Shown: positions 42,387 through 50,662 of the stretch, in pieces | How the letters are laid out: each line of letters starts with the position of its first letter | Position numbering within the stretch: position 1 is the first letter of the stretch | Source of the DNA: Anaerolineales bacterium | GTDB taxonomy: Bacteria; Chloroflexota; Anaerolineae; Anaerolineales; UBA6663 | Assembly (NCBI GenBank): GCA_020845955.1 | Contig: JADLEU010000220.1 | Location: 19,364-83,363 of the forward strand | Length of the DNA: 64,000 nt | Reading direction: 5' to 3' | Program-made: the position numbers and the translations under genes | Notes under the pieces: model-generated | Told to the model about the DNA's origin: nothing | Databases searched by the model: none | Seen by the model: the letters and a program-made list of their open reading frames with translations, nothing else

Positions 42387-43577
42387 ATGCAGCGGACCGA
42401 GTTGGCAGCACTGCTGAACGCGGGAATCGCGGCAGTCCAGGCCGGCGACCTGGCCCATGGGCGGGAACTGCTGCTGCGTGTGGTCGAGGCCGACGAGCGC
42501 GTCGAGCCAGCCTGGCTGTGGCTCAGCGCCGCCCTCGAGCAGCCGGCCGACCAACTGCTGGCGCTCGAAAACGTGTTGGCGCTCAACCCAAACAACACCC
42601 GGGCGCGGTTCGGCGTGCTGGCGCTGCGGCGGCGGCTCGGCCTGCCGGAAACGCCGGCCCTCGCGGCGCCTGGGCCGCCATCGGCCACACCGGCCTCAAC
42701 CGCTCGGCCGAGCACCCCGGAAGCGGCACAACCGCCGCTCCGGTCCGCGGCGCTCGCGGTGGATCCGGCTCAGCACAGCGAGCCAGGCGCCGAGGACGAC
42801 CCCGACCAATGCGTCTACTGCGGCCGGGCCGTGGCCCCTGAGGCCAACCGCTGCCCGCATTGCGGCCGAGCGCTGCTGACCAGCGGGGCGTGGCGCGCCG
42901 GCGGTTACCAATATCTGCTGCTCATCATGGTTGGATTGCAGCTTCAGGGCGGCCTATTGCAGGGCATTGTCGCCTACCTGTGGGACAATTACCCGAGCAG
43001 CCTGGATTTCCTCCCCTGGGAGGCTCTGCTGGCCCACAATCCCCTTCTCCCGGCGGTGGTGCGCATGTTTGGCTGGGCCGTGGTGTTGATGATGCTGTTG
43101 TGGGATTCGCTGGCCGCCTACCGCTGGGCGGCCGTTCTGGCCCTGGTCGACCTGGCCTGGGCCGGCGCCGGCTGGGGGATCAGTTGGCTCGCCAGGGAGA
43201 TCGCCGCCGTCAACGCCGTTCTGGCAGGTGGAATTGTCTTGGTGGGCTTCTCGGCCGTCATAAGCCAGGCCCAAGCGCGCCGCCGGCTGCACGTCGCGGT
43301 CGACCGGGGTATCCACAGCGGCTTGATGCTCCACCAGCGGGCCGAGCGCTACGCCCGCCGCGGAATGTGGGCCCTGGCCGCGGTGCACTGGCAGCGGGCC
43401 ATCGCCCGGCAGCCGCGCGAGCCGCTCTACTACAAAGCGCTGGGCAAGGCCCAGGCGCGGCTCGGCCGCCGTGGGGCCGCGCTGCGATCATTCCAGTCGG
43501 GTGCGGAGGTCGCGCCTGGCGACGGCGATTTTGCGCGGCTGATCGTCGCCGTGAAAGCAGACGACCACGAACGCTAG
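42387..43577 (+). CDS. TPR-like membrane protein with central zinc ribbon, unknown function
   Basis: N-terminal TPR-like repeats, CVYCGRAVAPEANRCPHCGRAL, several TM helices, C-terminal TPR-like RGMWALAAVHWQRAIARQP. Confidence 0.7.
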   Translation: MQRTELAALLNAGIAAVQAGDLAHGRELLLRVVEADERVEPAWLWLSAALEQPADQLLALENVLALNPNNTRARFGVLALRRRLGLPETPALAAPGPPSATPASTARPSTPEAAQPPLRSAALAVDPAQHSEPGAEDDPDQCVYCGRAVAPEANRCPHCGRALLTSGAWRAGGYQYLLLIMVGLQLQGGLLQGIVAYLWDNYPSSLDFLPWEALLAHNPLLPAVVRMFGWAVVLMMLLWDSLAAYRWAAVLALVDLAWAGAGWGISWLAREIAAVNAVLAGGIVLVGFSAVISQAQARRRLHVAVDRGIHSGLMLHQRAERYARRGMWALAAVHWQRAIARQPREPLYYKALGKAQARLGRRGAALRSFQSGAEVAPGDGDFARLIVAVKADDHER

Positions 43578-43584
43578 GGCAGCG

Positions 43585-45441
43585 CTACGGCGTGTAGGTC
43601 GCGCGTGCCACCCGCAGGCCGTCACTGGCCTGAACCTCAAGGACCGGACGGCTAGCGCCTGCCAGAAGCTCGGCGGGCACGAAGAATGCCGGGACGGCGC
43701 TTTCCGGCTCCAGCAGCAGCCAATTGGCGCCCCCATCTGGTGAGAAACTGGCACGATAGGCCAGCCCTGGCATCCGCGGGGCGCTGGACAGCGACCAGAG
43801 CTGCCCGCCCGGGTGTTCCACGGCAACAATGCCGGTGCGCAAGCTCGCCACCGGACCGGACACCTGGCGCTCGTAGACGAGTTGGGACGAGCGATAGACG
43901 CGCAGGCCGCGCGCCCCGGCCGCGGGCGGGAGCGCCACCTGGAAACCCAGAGTCTCGCTGGCGGCATCCACCTCGCCCTGGGGGCTCCAGGGGTCGACAA
44001 GATATGGAACGGCGTCGAAAGACCGGCTCGCCAGCACAGCGCCCGCGCCATCAACCAGATCGAGCCGATACGGTCCCGCGTCAGCCAAGCGCGCTGCCGG
44101 CGCCTTTTGCGCGAAGGCCGGACCCAGGTGGAGCGTGCCCGCCGCGTCAACGTAACCGCTGAGCACGAGCGCCTCACGCGCGTCCACTTCCGGGGCCGCT
44201 CCAAAGGGTTGGCTGGCCCAACTCCACGCATCGTAAATCGCCCGGTAGGTGAAGTCCGACGTCCACTCGGGGCTGCAATAACTCATGTAGTCCCGATAGC
44301 TGGTGGGCGGATAGAGTTGGCCGTCAGCCAGATCGTACCCCCACTGCCCAATGGGCGCCCCACCGCCGTATGGGTACGGGCCGACCCCGTTACTTGTGCC
44401 GCACGGCGCATGCGGCCGGCCCAAGTTGTGTCCCATCTCGTGGGTGAAGGTCGGGCTTGCCTCGCCGCGGGCGCTCGGGAAGCCGGCGAAGCCAACCGCG
44501 GTCTTGCTGGCAAAGCCATACGGGCTGTTCACCCAGCCGATGCCGGCAATGCAGCCTCCACTGCAGCCATCCACGGCTACCGTGTCGACCAGGCCATAGT
44601 AGACCTTCTGCTCGCTCAGGTCCTCGACGGCGTGGATATTCGTAATCTGCCCGAGCAAGGTCGACCAGGCGCCGGTAGAGCGGAGATCGCCCGAAAAAGT
44701 GTGGGTGGCACTTCGGACAGTGTACACGACCTGCGCCACGGGAAAGACCTTTATCGGCATCCAGGTCAGGTAGCTCAAGTCGCTCGTGTCGGGCACACTC
44801 TCCGGCGCGCCCGAGCGGGCATATCGGATGGGCACCACCACGACTTCCAGCAGCGGGGCATTGACGAAATCGAACGACTGGACGCCGCTACCCGGATAGC
44901 GATTGTTGGTCTCGTCGGTCTCGCGGATGGCGTTGTCGGGGTCCAACTCCAGCGCGTATTGCGTCCCCGGCGCCAGCCAGTCGCTGGGAAGAAAGAAATT
45001 CAGTGTCTGGGCCAGATTGCCTTCGTCGGTACTGGCCGGCAGCGTGATCGGGCCCGCCTCCAGCGCGTCCTGCGGCACACCGCCGGCGGTGTGCCGTGTC
45101 AGGCGTCCAAGCACGCCCGCCAGTTCAGACTGGCCGGTGAGGCTCAAAAAGACCCGCAGCACCGCCGGCCGATTGGCCACATGTACGGTATAGCTGTCCG
45201 CCATCGTAATCCCCTGGACAATCTCAATACGGCTGACCGAAATATCCACTACGGGGGGCGGCCAATCGTGCGCCAGAACCGGCAGCCGGACGAGGTGAGG
45301 CGGCGCGGTGCCGGCGGGTCCGCCGGGGGCAGCGCTCAGCGCGCCGCTGGCCTGGGCCGGCAGGCGCGCAGGCAGCGCCGAGAGACTCGCGAAGACGCAC
45401 AAGAACAATAGCGGCCGGAGCGCCGAGCTGGCCTGTTGCAT
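43585..45441 (-). CDS. secreted metzincin-type zinc metalloprotease
   Basis: Signal peptide; FTHEMGHNLGRPH (HExxHxxGxxH) and downstream Met-turn-like YRDYMSYCS; N-terminal beta-rich CARDB-like domain. Confidence 0.78.
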   Translation of the reverse strand: MQQASSALRPLLFLCVFASLSALPARLPAQASGALSAAPGGPAGTAPPHLVRLPVLAHDWPPPVVDISVSRIEIVQGITMADSYTVHVANRPAVLRVFLSLTGQSELAGVLGRLTRHTAGGVPQDALEAGPITLPASTDEGNLAQTLNFFLPSDWLAPGTQYALELDPDNAIRETDETNNRYPGSGVQSFDFVNAPLLEVVVVPIRYARSGAPESVPDTSDLSYLTWMPIKVFPVAQVVYTVRSATHTFSGDLRSTGAWSTLLGQITNIHAVEDLSEQKVYYGLVDTVAVDGCSGGCIAGIGWVNSPYGFASKTAVGFAGFPSARGEASPTFTHEMGHNLGRPHAPCGTSNGVGPYPYGGGAPIGQWGYDLADGQLYPPTSYRDYMSYCSPEWTSDFTYRAIYDAWSWASQPFGAAPEVDAREALVLSGYVDAAGTLHLGPAFAQKAPAARLADAGPYRLDLVDGAGAVLASRSFDAVPYLVDPWSPQGEVDAASETLGFQVALPPAAGARGLRVYRSSQLVYERQVSGPVASLRTGIVAVEHPGGQLWSLSSAPRMPGLAYRASFSPDGGANWLLLEPESAVPAFFVPAELLAGASRPVLEVQASDGLRVARATYTP

Positions 45442-45567
45442 GGCACGCACCTGGGCTTTGGGGTCTGCCCATTATACCTGAGTCATTGCGTGAAAGTAGA
45501 TGGGTCTTGGGTCATGGGTCAAGCTCGTCGCGCTTTGCACCCAGGCAAGCCGCGCCATTGCAGCGCT

Positions 45568-45602
45568 GGTCGAGGACACGCCTCATTGGCGTCTTCTCGA
45601 CC
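45568..45602. other. intergenic stem-loop
   Basis: GGTCGAGGAC ACGCC-TCATT-GGCGT CTTCTCGACC: about 14 pairs with one mismatch and one G-U; downstream of the VWA gene on the - strand. Confidence 0.5.
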
Positions 45603-45653
45603 AACGTCCAGAGCCGGGTCGAGTTTCCGGCCGGTTGGACCAAGACGGCAAAC

Positions 45654-47033
45654 TCAGTGGTGAATGAATAGCTTGTCGACGGCCTCGCCCAACTGCGCCA
45701 GGTTGCTGACCTGGTGGGTGGCATCGCATAGAGGCGCGTACTTATGCATGTCACTGTCGCCCGTGCCCCACAAATAGTGCTCTTCGGGGTTGAACCACAC
45801 CACCCGCCGCGCGCGCCGTCGGATTAGCTCGAAAAGCTCCAGGCGGGGGTCGTTGTAGTTATTCCGGCCGTCGCCCAGGAAGATCACGGTCGTGCGCCGG
45901 TCGATCGCATCGAGGTGTCGAGCGCACAGGTTGTCGAGGCTGTGCCCCAGGTCGGTGGCATAGTAACCGGGGGGAATGCGGTGCAGCACCAGCGGGATCG
46001 CTTCACCAGGCCTGCCGGCAATAAACTCGTCGCTGACTTCCTCCAAATGATCGTTGAAGGCAAACGAGCGCGCCTTGCCGACCTGGTCCTGCAGGTCATA
46101 CATCAGGCGCAGCATGAACTCGGCCACCGGCCGCATAGACGTGGACACGTCACAGATCAAGGCAAACTTGGGTTTCAGATGGCGTTTCTTGAAGTGCAGC
46201 ACGAAAGGCACACCGGCCGTGCGCAGATTGGCCCTGAGGGTCGTCTTGGGATCGAGCGTCTTGCCACCACCCTTTTTCTGGCGCAACGCGGCCCGCGTGC
46301 GTAGCTGAGCCGCCAGACGGCTCACCTGCCGCCGCAGCTCGCGCGCTTCGGCCTGGGTCAGGTCTGCGAAGGGCCGCTGCATCAGGTCATGGCCGTCCAG
46401 TTTCTGTGGCGGCTGCTCCGACATGTGCCGGGCGATACTTTGGCCGACGTGCTGCGCCGCCTGTTCGGCCAGCGCTTCCCGGTTCGCGGCGAGGAGATCC
46501 AGCACAGCCTGCTGGCCCTCGGGCGTCATCCCCATGCGCTGCAGCTCGGCCAGCAGTTTCTCGATCTGCTCCGCCAGCGCTTCCAGGCCCATCCGGCGCA
46601 GCATTTCCCGCGTCAGCCAGGGTTGCTGCTCAGGCCGCTGCGCCCGATCCGCGCCTGCTGCCCGTCCGAACTGTGCCAGCTCTTCCTGGGTTGGGGCCTG
46701 GCCGGAGGCGAGCATCTGCAGCAGCCGGCCCAACTCGCCGGCGAGCGCGCGCAGCGCGGCTTCGAGTTTCTTTTGATCTTGGGGAGACAGCGCCTCCTGC
46801 GGCGGCATAAAGGGCGGGCCGCCCGAGCCGAAAAAGAGCGGGAAGAGCCTATCGAAGATGGGCTGATCCGCGCGCTCCTTGACTAGCGTCGTCCGCAGCG
46901 CCGACTTGAACTGCTCGCGATTTATCACGCCCAGCTGTTCCATGGCGCGAAAGGCGTCCTGGCTCTCGGCCAATGAGACGCGCAGGCCGGCGGCCCGCAG
47001 GCCGGCGATAAACTGCACGACGCGATCGTCCAT
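45654..47033 (-). CDS. VWA-domain (CoxE-like) protein
   Basis: FALICDVSTSMRPVAEFMLRLMYDLQ MIDAS-type DxSxS; VIFLGDGRNNYNDPRLE. Confidence 0.85.
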   Translation of the reverse strand: MDDRVVQFIAGLRAAGLRVSLAESQDAFRAMEQLGVINREQFKSALRTTLVKERADQPIFDRLFPLFFGSGGPPFMPPQEALSPQDQKKLEAALRALAGELGRLLQMLASGQAPTQEELAQFGRAAGADRAQRPEQQPWLTREMLRRMGLEALAEQIEKLLAELQRMGMTPEGQQAVLDLLAANREALAEQAAQHVGQSIARHMSEQPPQKLDGHDLMQRPFADLTQAEARELRRQVSRLAAQLRTRAALRQKKGGGKTLDPKTTLRANLRTAGVPFVLHFKKRHLKPKFALICDVSTSMRPVAEFMLRLMYDLQDQVGKARSFAFNDHLEEVSDEFIAGRPGEAIPLVLHRIPPGYYATDLGHSLDNLCARHLDAIDRRTTVIFLGDGRNNYNDPRLELFELIRRRARRVVWFNPEEHYLWGTGDSDMHKYAPLCDATHQVSNLAQLGEAVDKLFIHH

Positions 47034-47056
47034 CTCCCGCCTTCCGCTCAGCCTGT

Positions 47057-48016
47057 TCAGCGCAGCGGGCGCAGGCGCCGGACCTCGTTCGACGGCGGCT
47101 CATCACTGCGCCCGCGCTCCTCGCGTGACAGTCCGCGCCGCGCCCGCTGCAGGTCAGCCTCATGCTTCAGCAAGATCGACAGCGTGGTATCCAGCGTCTT
47201 CGGATCGAGCGCTTTGGCGTTGAGCAAGACCAGCGCGCGAGCCCAATCCAGTGTCTCGCTCACCGAGGGGCTCTTCTTGAGGTCAAGGCGCCGCAGGCGC
47301 TGAACTAACTCCACCGCCTGCCTGGCCAGGCTGGGCGCCAGTTCTGGCACGCGCAGGCGCACGATGCGCAGCTCGGCTTCAGCGGTCGGGTAGTCGATGA
47401 AGATATAGATGCAGCGGCGCTTCAGCGCCTCCGACAGCTCGCGCGTGTTATTCGAGGTGAGCAGCACCAGCGGTTGGTGCCGCGCGCGCAGCGTGCCCAA
47501 CTCGGGGACCGACACTTGGAAGTCAGACAGCACCTCCAGCAGAAAGGCCTCAAACTCAGCATCAGCGCGGTCGATCTCGTCGATCAGCAATGTGACCGGC
47601 TTGTCAGCCATGATCGCCTGCAGCAGCGGCCGCGGCAGCAGGAAGCGCTCGGAGAAGAAGACGTCGTCTTCGCTGGCCAGACGGTCGGCGGCAGCAGTCA
47701 GCGAGGTAGCATCGGATAGCAATTGGCTGAGCTTGTCGCGCAGCAGCTGCGTGTACAGCATCTGCTTAGCGTATTCCCACTCATAGAGCGCTTTGGTCTC
47801 GTCCAGGCCCTCGTAGCACTGCAGCCGGATGAGTTCGCGGCAAGACGCCGCGGCCCAAGCCTTGGCCAGCTCGGTTTTGCCTACCCCGGCCGGCCCCTCG
47901 GCCAGCACCGGTTTGCCCAGCTTCTCGGCCAGGTACAGCACTGTTGAGATCTCCTCCGTAGCGATATACTGCTGCCGGCCAAGCGCCTCCCCGACTTCGG
48001 TCGTTGTCGCAAACAT
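47057..48016 (-). CDS. MoxR-family AAA+ ATPase
   Basis: VLAEGPAGVGKTELAKAWA Walker A, TLLIDEIDRADAEFEAFLLEVLSDF Walker B; paired with VWA gene. Confidence 0.93.
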   Translation of the reverse strand: MFATTTEVGEALGRQQYIATEEISTVLYLAEKLGKPVLAEGPAGVGKTELAKAWAAASCRELIRLQCYEGLDETKALYEWEYAKQMLYTQLLRDKLSQLLSDATSLTAAADRLASEDDVFFSERFLLPRPLLQAIMADKPVTLLIDEIDRADAEFEAFLLEVLSDFQVSVPELGTLRARHQPLVLLTSNNTRELSEALKRRCIYIFIDYPTAEAELRIVRLRVPELAPSLARQAVELVQRLRRLDLKKSPSVSETLDWARALVLLNAKALDPKTLDTTLSILLKHEADLQRARRGLSREERGRSDEPPSNEVRRLRPLR

Positions 48017-48081
48017 TCGTCACCTTTCGCTTTGCTGGCGGCTGCCTGATGGGTGGGCGGGCCATCGCGCCAGTGACCGTT

Positions 48082-49089
48082 TCACGGCACCAGCACGGCC
48101 GCGCCTTGGATTTCGCTGCGCTTTAGGCGCTGCAGCGCCCGGTTGGCCTCTGCCAACGGCATTGTCTCCACCGTCGCGTGGAGCGGCAGTACGGCTGCCA
48201 GCCGCATAAATTCTATCGCGTCCTGCCGGGTTGCGTTGGCAACGCTGCGGACCGTCCGCTCGCCATATAGAAGAGTGTAGTGGAATTCAGGGATCAGGCT
48301 CATGTGAATCGCGTTAACCGCCAGGGTTCCGCCTTTGCGCAGGCGGGCCAGGGCCAGCGGCACCAGGGGCCCGGCCGGCGCGAAAATCACGGCCCGATCG
48401 AGCGGCCAGTCGGGTTGATTGTCGGATGAACCGACCCAGGCAGCACCTAGCGATTCGGCTAGTTTACGGTGGGCGGCGGCGCGCGTAAACACCGCCACCT
48501 GGCAGCCCCAATGGCGTGCCACTTGCAGGGCCAGGTGAGCGCTGGCCCCAAAGCCGAAGAGGCCCAGGCGCTCGCCAGGCACGAGGTCAGCCTGCTTTAG
48601 AGAGCGATAGCCAATGACGCCAGCGCACAGCAGCGGCGCCGCTGCCTCCGCTGCAAGCGTGGCTGGCAGCGGCACCACAAAGCCAGCGTGCGCCAGCAGA
48701 TACTCGGCGTAGCCGCCATCGACATCCCAGCCCGTGAATTGCGCCTGGTCGCAGAGATTCTCGAGACCCGCACGGCAGAAGCGGCAGCGGCCGCAGGTGA
48801 CATACAGCCAGGGCACGCCTACCCGGTCACCTGGCTTCACCTCGGTACACCCGGGGGCCGTGGCCGCCACGGTCGCCACAACCTGGTGCCCGGGCGTCAC
48901 CGGCAGTTGGTGGGCCGGAAGCTCGCCTTCCACGAGGTGAAGGTCGGTTCGGCACACAGCGCAGGCGAGCACGCGCAGGAGAACATTGGGGCGGCCGGCC
49001 TCCGCCGGCAGGGCAGGCGCCGGCACTTCGCTCAGGCGCAGGCCGGCGTCGTCGATCGGGCCAGGAACGGCAAGCCGCAGCGCGCGCAT
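48082..49089 (-). CDS. zinc-dependent alcohol dehydrogenase family protein (MDR superfamily)
   Basis: CAVCRTDLHLVEGELP, PGHQVVATV, CGRCRFCRAGLENLCDQAQFTGW; start at MRAL (49089) assumed. Confidence 0.9.
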   Translation of the reverse strand: MRALRLAVPGPIDDAGLRLSEVPAPALPAEAGRPNVLLRVLACAVCRTDLHLVEGELPAHQLPVTPGHQVVATVAATAPGCTEVKPGDRVGVPWLYVTCGRCRFCRAGLENLCDQAQFTGWDVDGGYAEYLLAHAGFVVPLPATLAAEAAAPLLCAGVIGYRSLKQADLVPGERLGLFGFGASAHLALQVARHWGCQVAVFTRAAAHRKLAESLGAAWVGSSDNQPDWPLDRAVIFAPAGPLVPLALARLRKGGTLAVNAIHMSLIPEFHYTLLYGERTVRSVANATRQDAIEFMRLAAVLPLHATVETMPLAEANRALQRLKRSEIQGAAVLVP

Positions 49090-49152
49090 CAGCCCCACCG
49101 GGGGATAAGTGCCCTATAATGTGGCATCGGTCGCGTAGCCTGGGAGGACCCT

Positions 49153-49563
49153 ATGAGCGGCACCGTCATGGATTGGATGAGCAGGCCGGCCATCGTCATC
49201 GACCCCGATGCCAGCGTTTCGTACGCCCTCACGCTCATGCGCCGGCGCAAGATCCACAGCCTGGTCGTCGATCTTTCCGCAGGCGGCCGGCCAGAGTATG
49301 GCATCGTCACGTCTACTGACATTCGCGACAAGATCATTGCTGCCGAGCGCAACACCGCTGAGACCACCGTGCGCGACATCATGAGCGCCCCGGTCATTAC
49401 GGCCAGCCCGAGCTGGACGCTGCGTGAGTGCTCCATCAAGATGCAGGCTCACAACATCCACCACCTGCCGGTCATCGACGCCAACGGTCTCCTGGTCGGC
49501 CTGATATCGGCCACCGACTTGTTCACGGCGGCCGAAGAGCGCGGCTGGGGCAACAGCGGCTAG
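49153..49563 (+). CDS. tandem CBS-domain protein
   Basis: VMDWMSRPAIVIDPDASVSYALTLMRRRKIHSLVV and DIMSAPVITASPSWTLRECSIKMQAHNIHHLPVID. Confidence 0.93.
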   Translation: MSGTVMDWMSRPAIVIDPDASVSYALTLMRRRKIHSLVVDLSAGGRPEYGIVTSTDIRDKIIAAERNTAETTVRDIMSAPVITASPSWTLRECSIKMQAHNIHHLPVIDANGLLVGLISATDLFTAAEERGWGNSG

Positions 49564-49565
49564 GC

Positions 49566-49979
49566 TCACGGGCCCTGGGGGGCACTCAACGCCTGCTCGA
49601 CCAGTTTGTCGGCCGCGCTTCCGGCCAGAGCGATTCCGGATTTCCAGGCCATCTGGAACGCCGTGCCCACCGCTGCGGCGCTTCCGGCCTCGGCCGAACC
49701 CAACACGCCGCGCATCTGGGACACTAATTGCTCATACTCCGCTTGCTCAATGGCCGGCACCGGCGCGCCAATCGCCTGGCGCAGCGCCTGGGTGGCGCCT
49801 AGCAGCTGCGCCGATCTCTGGCATCCGGCTGTCGTCCCGGCGCTGGCCGCTGTCGCCGCCAACGCTTCCAGCGCCTCGGCCAACCCTTGCCGGTCGCCCA
49901 TTTCCTTCCGCAGCTGGAGGCTTTCCTTCAAGAGCGCCGAAGCCCGATCCCGTTCGCCCTGCCGATACAGCAGGCTTTT
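49566..49979 (-). pseudogene. C-terminal remnant of a TPR/ATPase-type regulator (LuxR/AfsR-like)
   Basis: LLYRQGERDRASALLKESLQLRKEMGDRQGLAEALEALAATAAS...SAQLLGATQALRQAIGAPVPAIEQAEYEQLV matches the extreme C-terminus of large regulators; frame stopped by TAG at 49980-49982 with no upstream body. Confidence 0.6.
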
Positions 49980-50011
49980 CTATTGACGGCTGTGGCCGGA
50001 CCAGAGGCAGC

Positions 50012-50656
50012 CTAACCCGCAAACGGCGCGGTCAAGAAGACCAGGCCCAGGTAGACAAGATACACGCCACAGATGACGATCAGCCATTTGTAGACAGCGT
50101 CCGTAATCCAACGGCGACCACGCCCAACCACGCCTGACAAAATACTGTCCCACAGCAGATCACCCGAGATGTGGCCCAGATAGAAAGCAGCCAGACCCGC
50201 CAACCCCAGGGCTTGCACCGCTGGGTAGGCCAGGTACGCGGCCCCGACCGTGACCCACCAGGCATACCAAAAAGGATTGACCAACGTAGCCGCCACGCCT
50301 AGCCCCAGCAGTTGCCAGTTCGACAACAGGCTGATCTGCGCTCCAGGGCGCGCCAGCCGGAGGCGGCCGCGATACGCGCCCCAGGCCATGCTGGCCCCCA
50401 TCCAGACCAATAATCCGCCTCCCAGAAGGCCAATGACGACGGTCACGCTAGGCGCATTGAGGCCAGATGCCAGTCCCAGCGCCAGCAGTAGCACCATCCC
50501 TAACTCCAGCGCACAGTGGCCAGCCGCCACAAGCGGGCCGACGATAAACCCGCGGCGGGCACTCTCGCTGACGATGGCGGTCGATACCGGACCCGGCGTG
50601 ATCACCGCGCCAAAGCCGATCACAAAGGAAAAGGCAAAGATCAGCGGCAGGCTCAT
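50012..50656 (-). CDS. LysE-family amino acid exporter-like protein
   Basis: FVIGFGAVITPGPVSTAIVSESARRGFIVGPLVAAGHCALE. Confidence 0.82.
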   Translation of the reverse strand: MSLPLIFAFSFVIGFGAVITPGPVSTAIVSESARRGFIVGPLVAAGHCALELGMVLLLALGLASGLNAPSVTVVIGLLGGGLLVWMGASMAWGAYRGRLRLARPGAQISLLSNWQLLGLGVAATLVNPFWYAWWVTVGAAYLAYPAVQALGLAGLAAFYLGHISGDLLWDSILSGVVGRGRRWITDAVYKWLIVICGVYLVYLGLVFLTAPFAG

Positions 50657-50662
50657 GCAGGC

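Noticed and set aside
43813-45411. 532-aa + strand ORF
   Set aside because: Antisense to the metalloprotease gene, which has a signal peptide and intact active-site motif.
45654-48016. MoxR ATPase + VWA pair as a novel defence or counter-conflict system
   Set aside because: MoxR-VWA (CoxE-like) pairs are common; flanking genes give no defence context.
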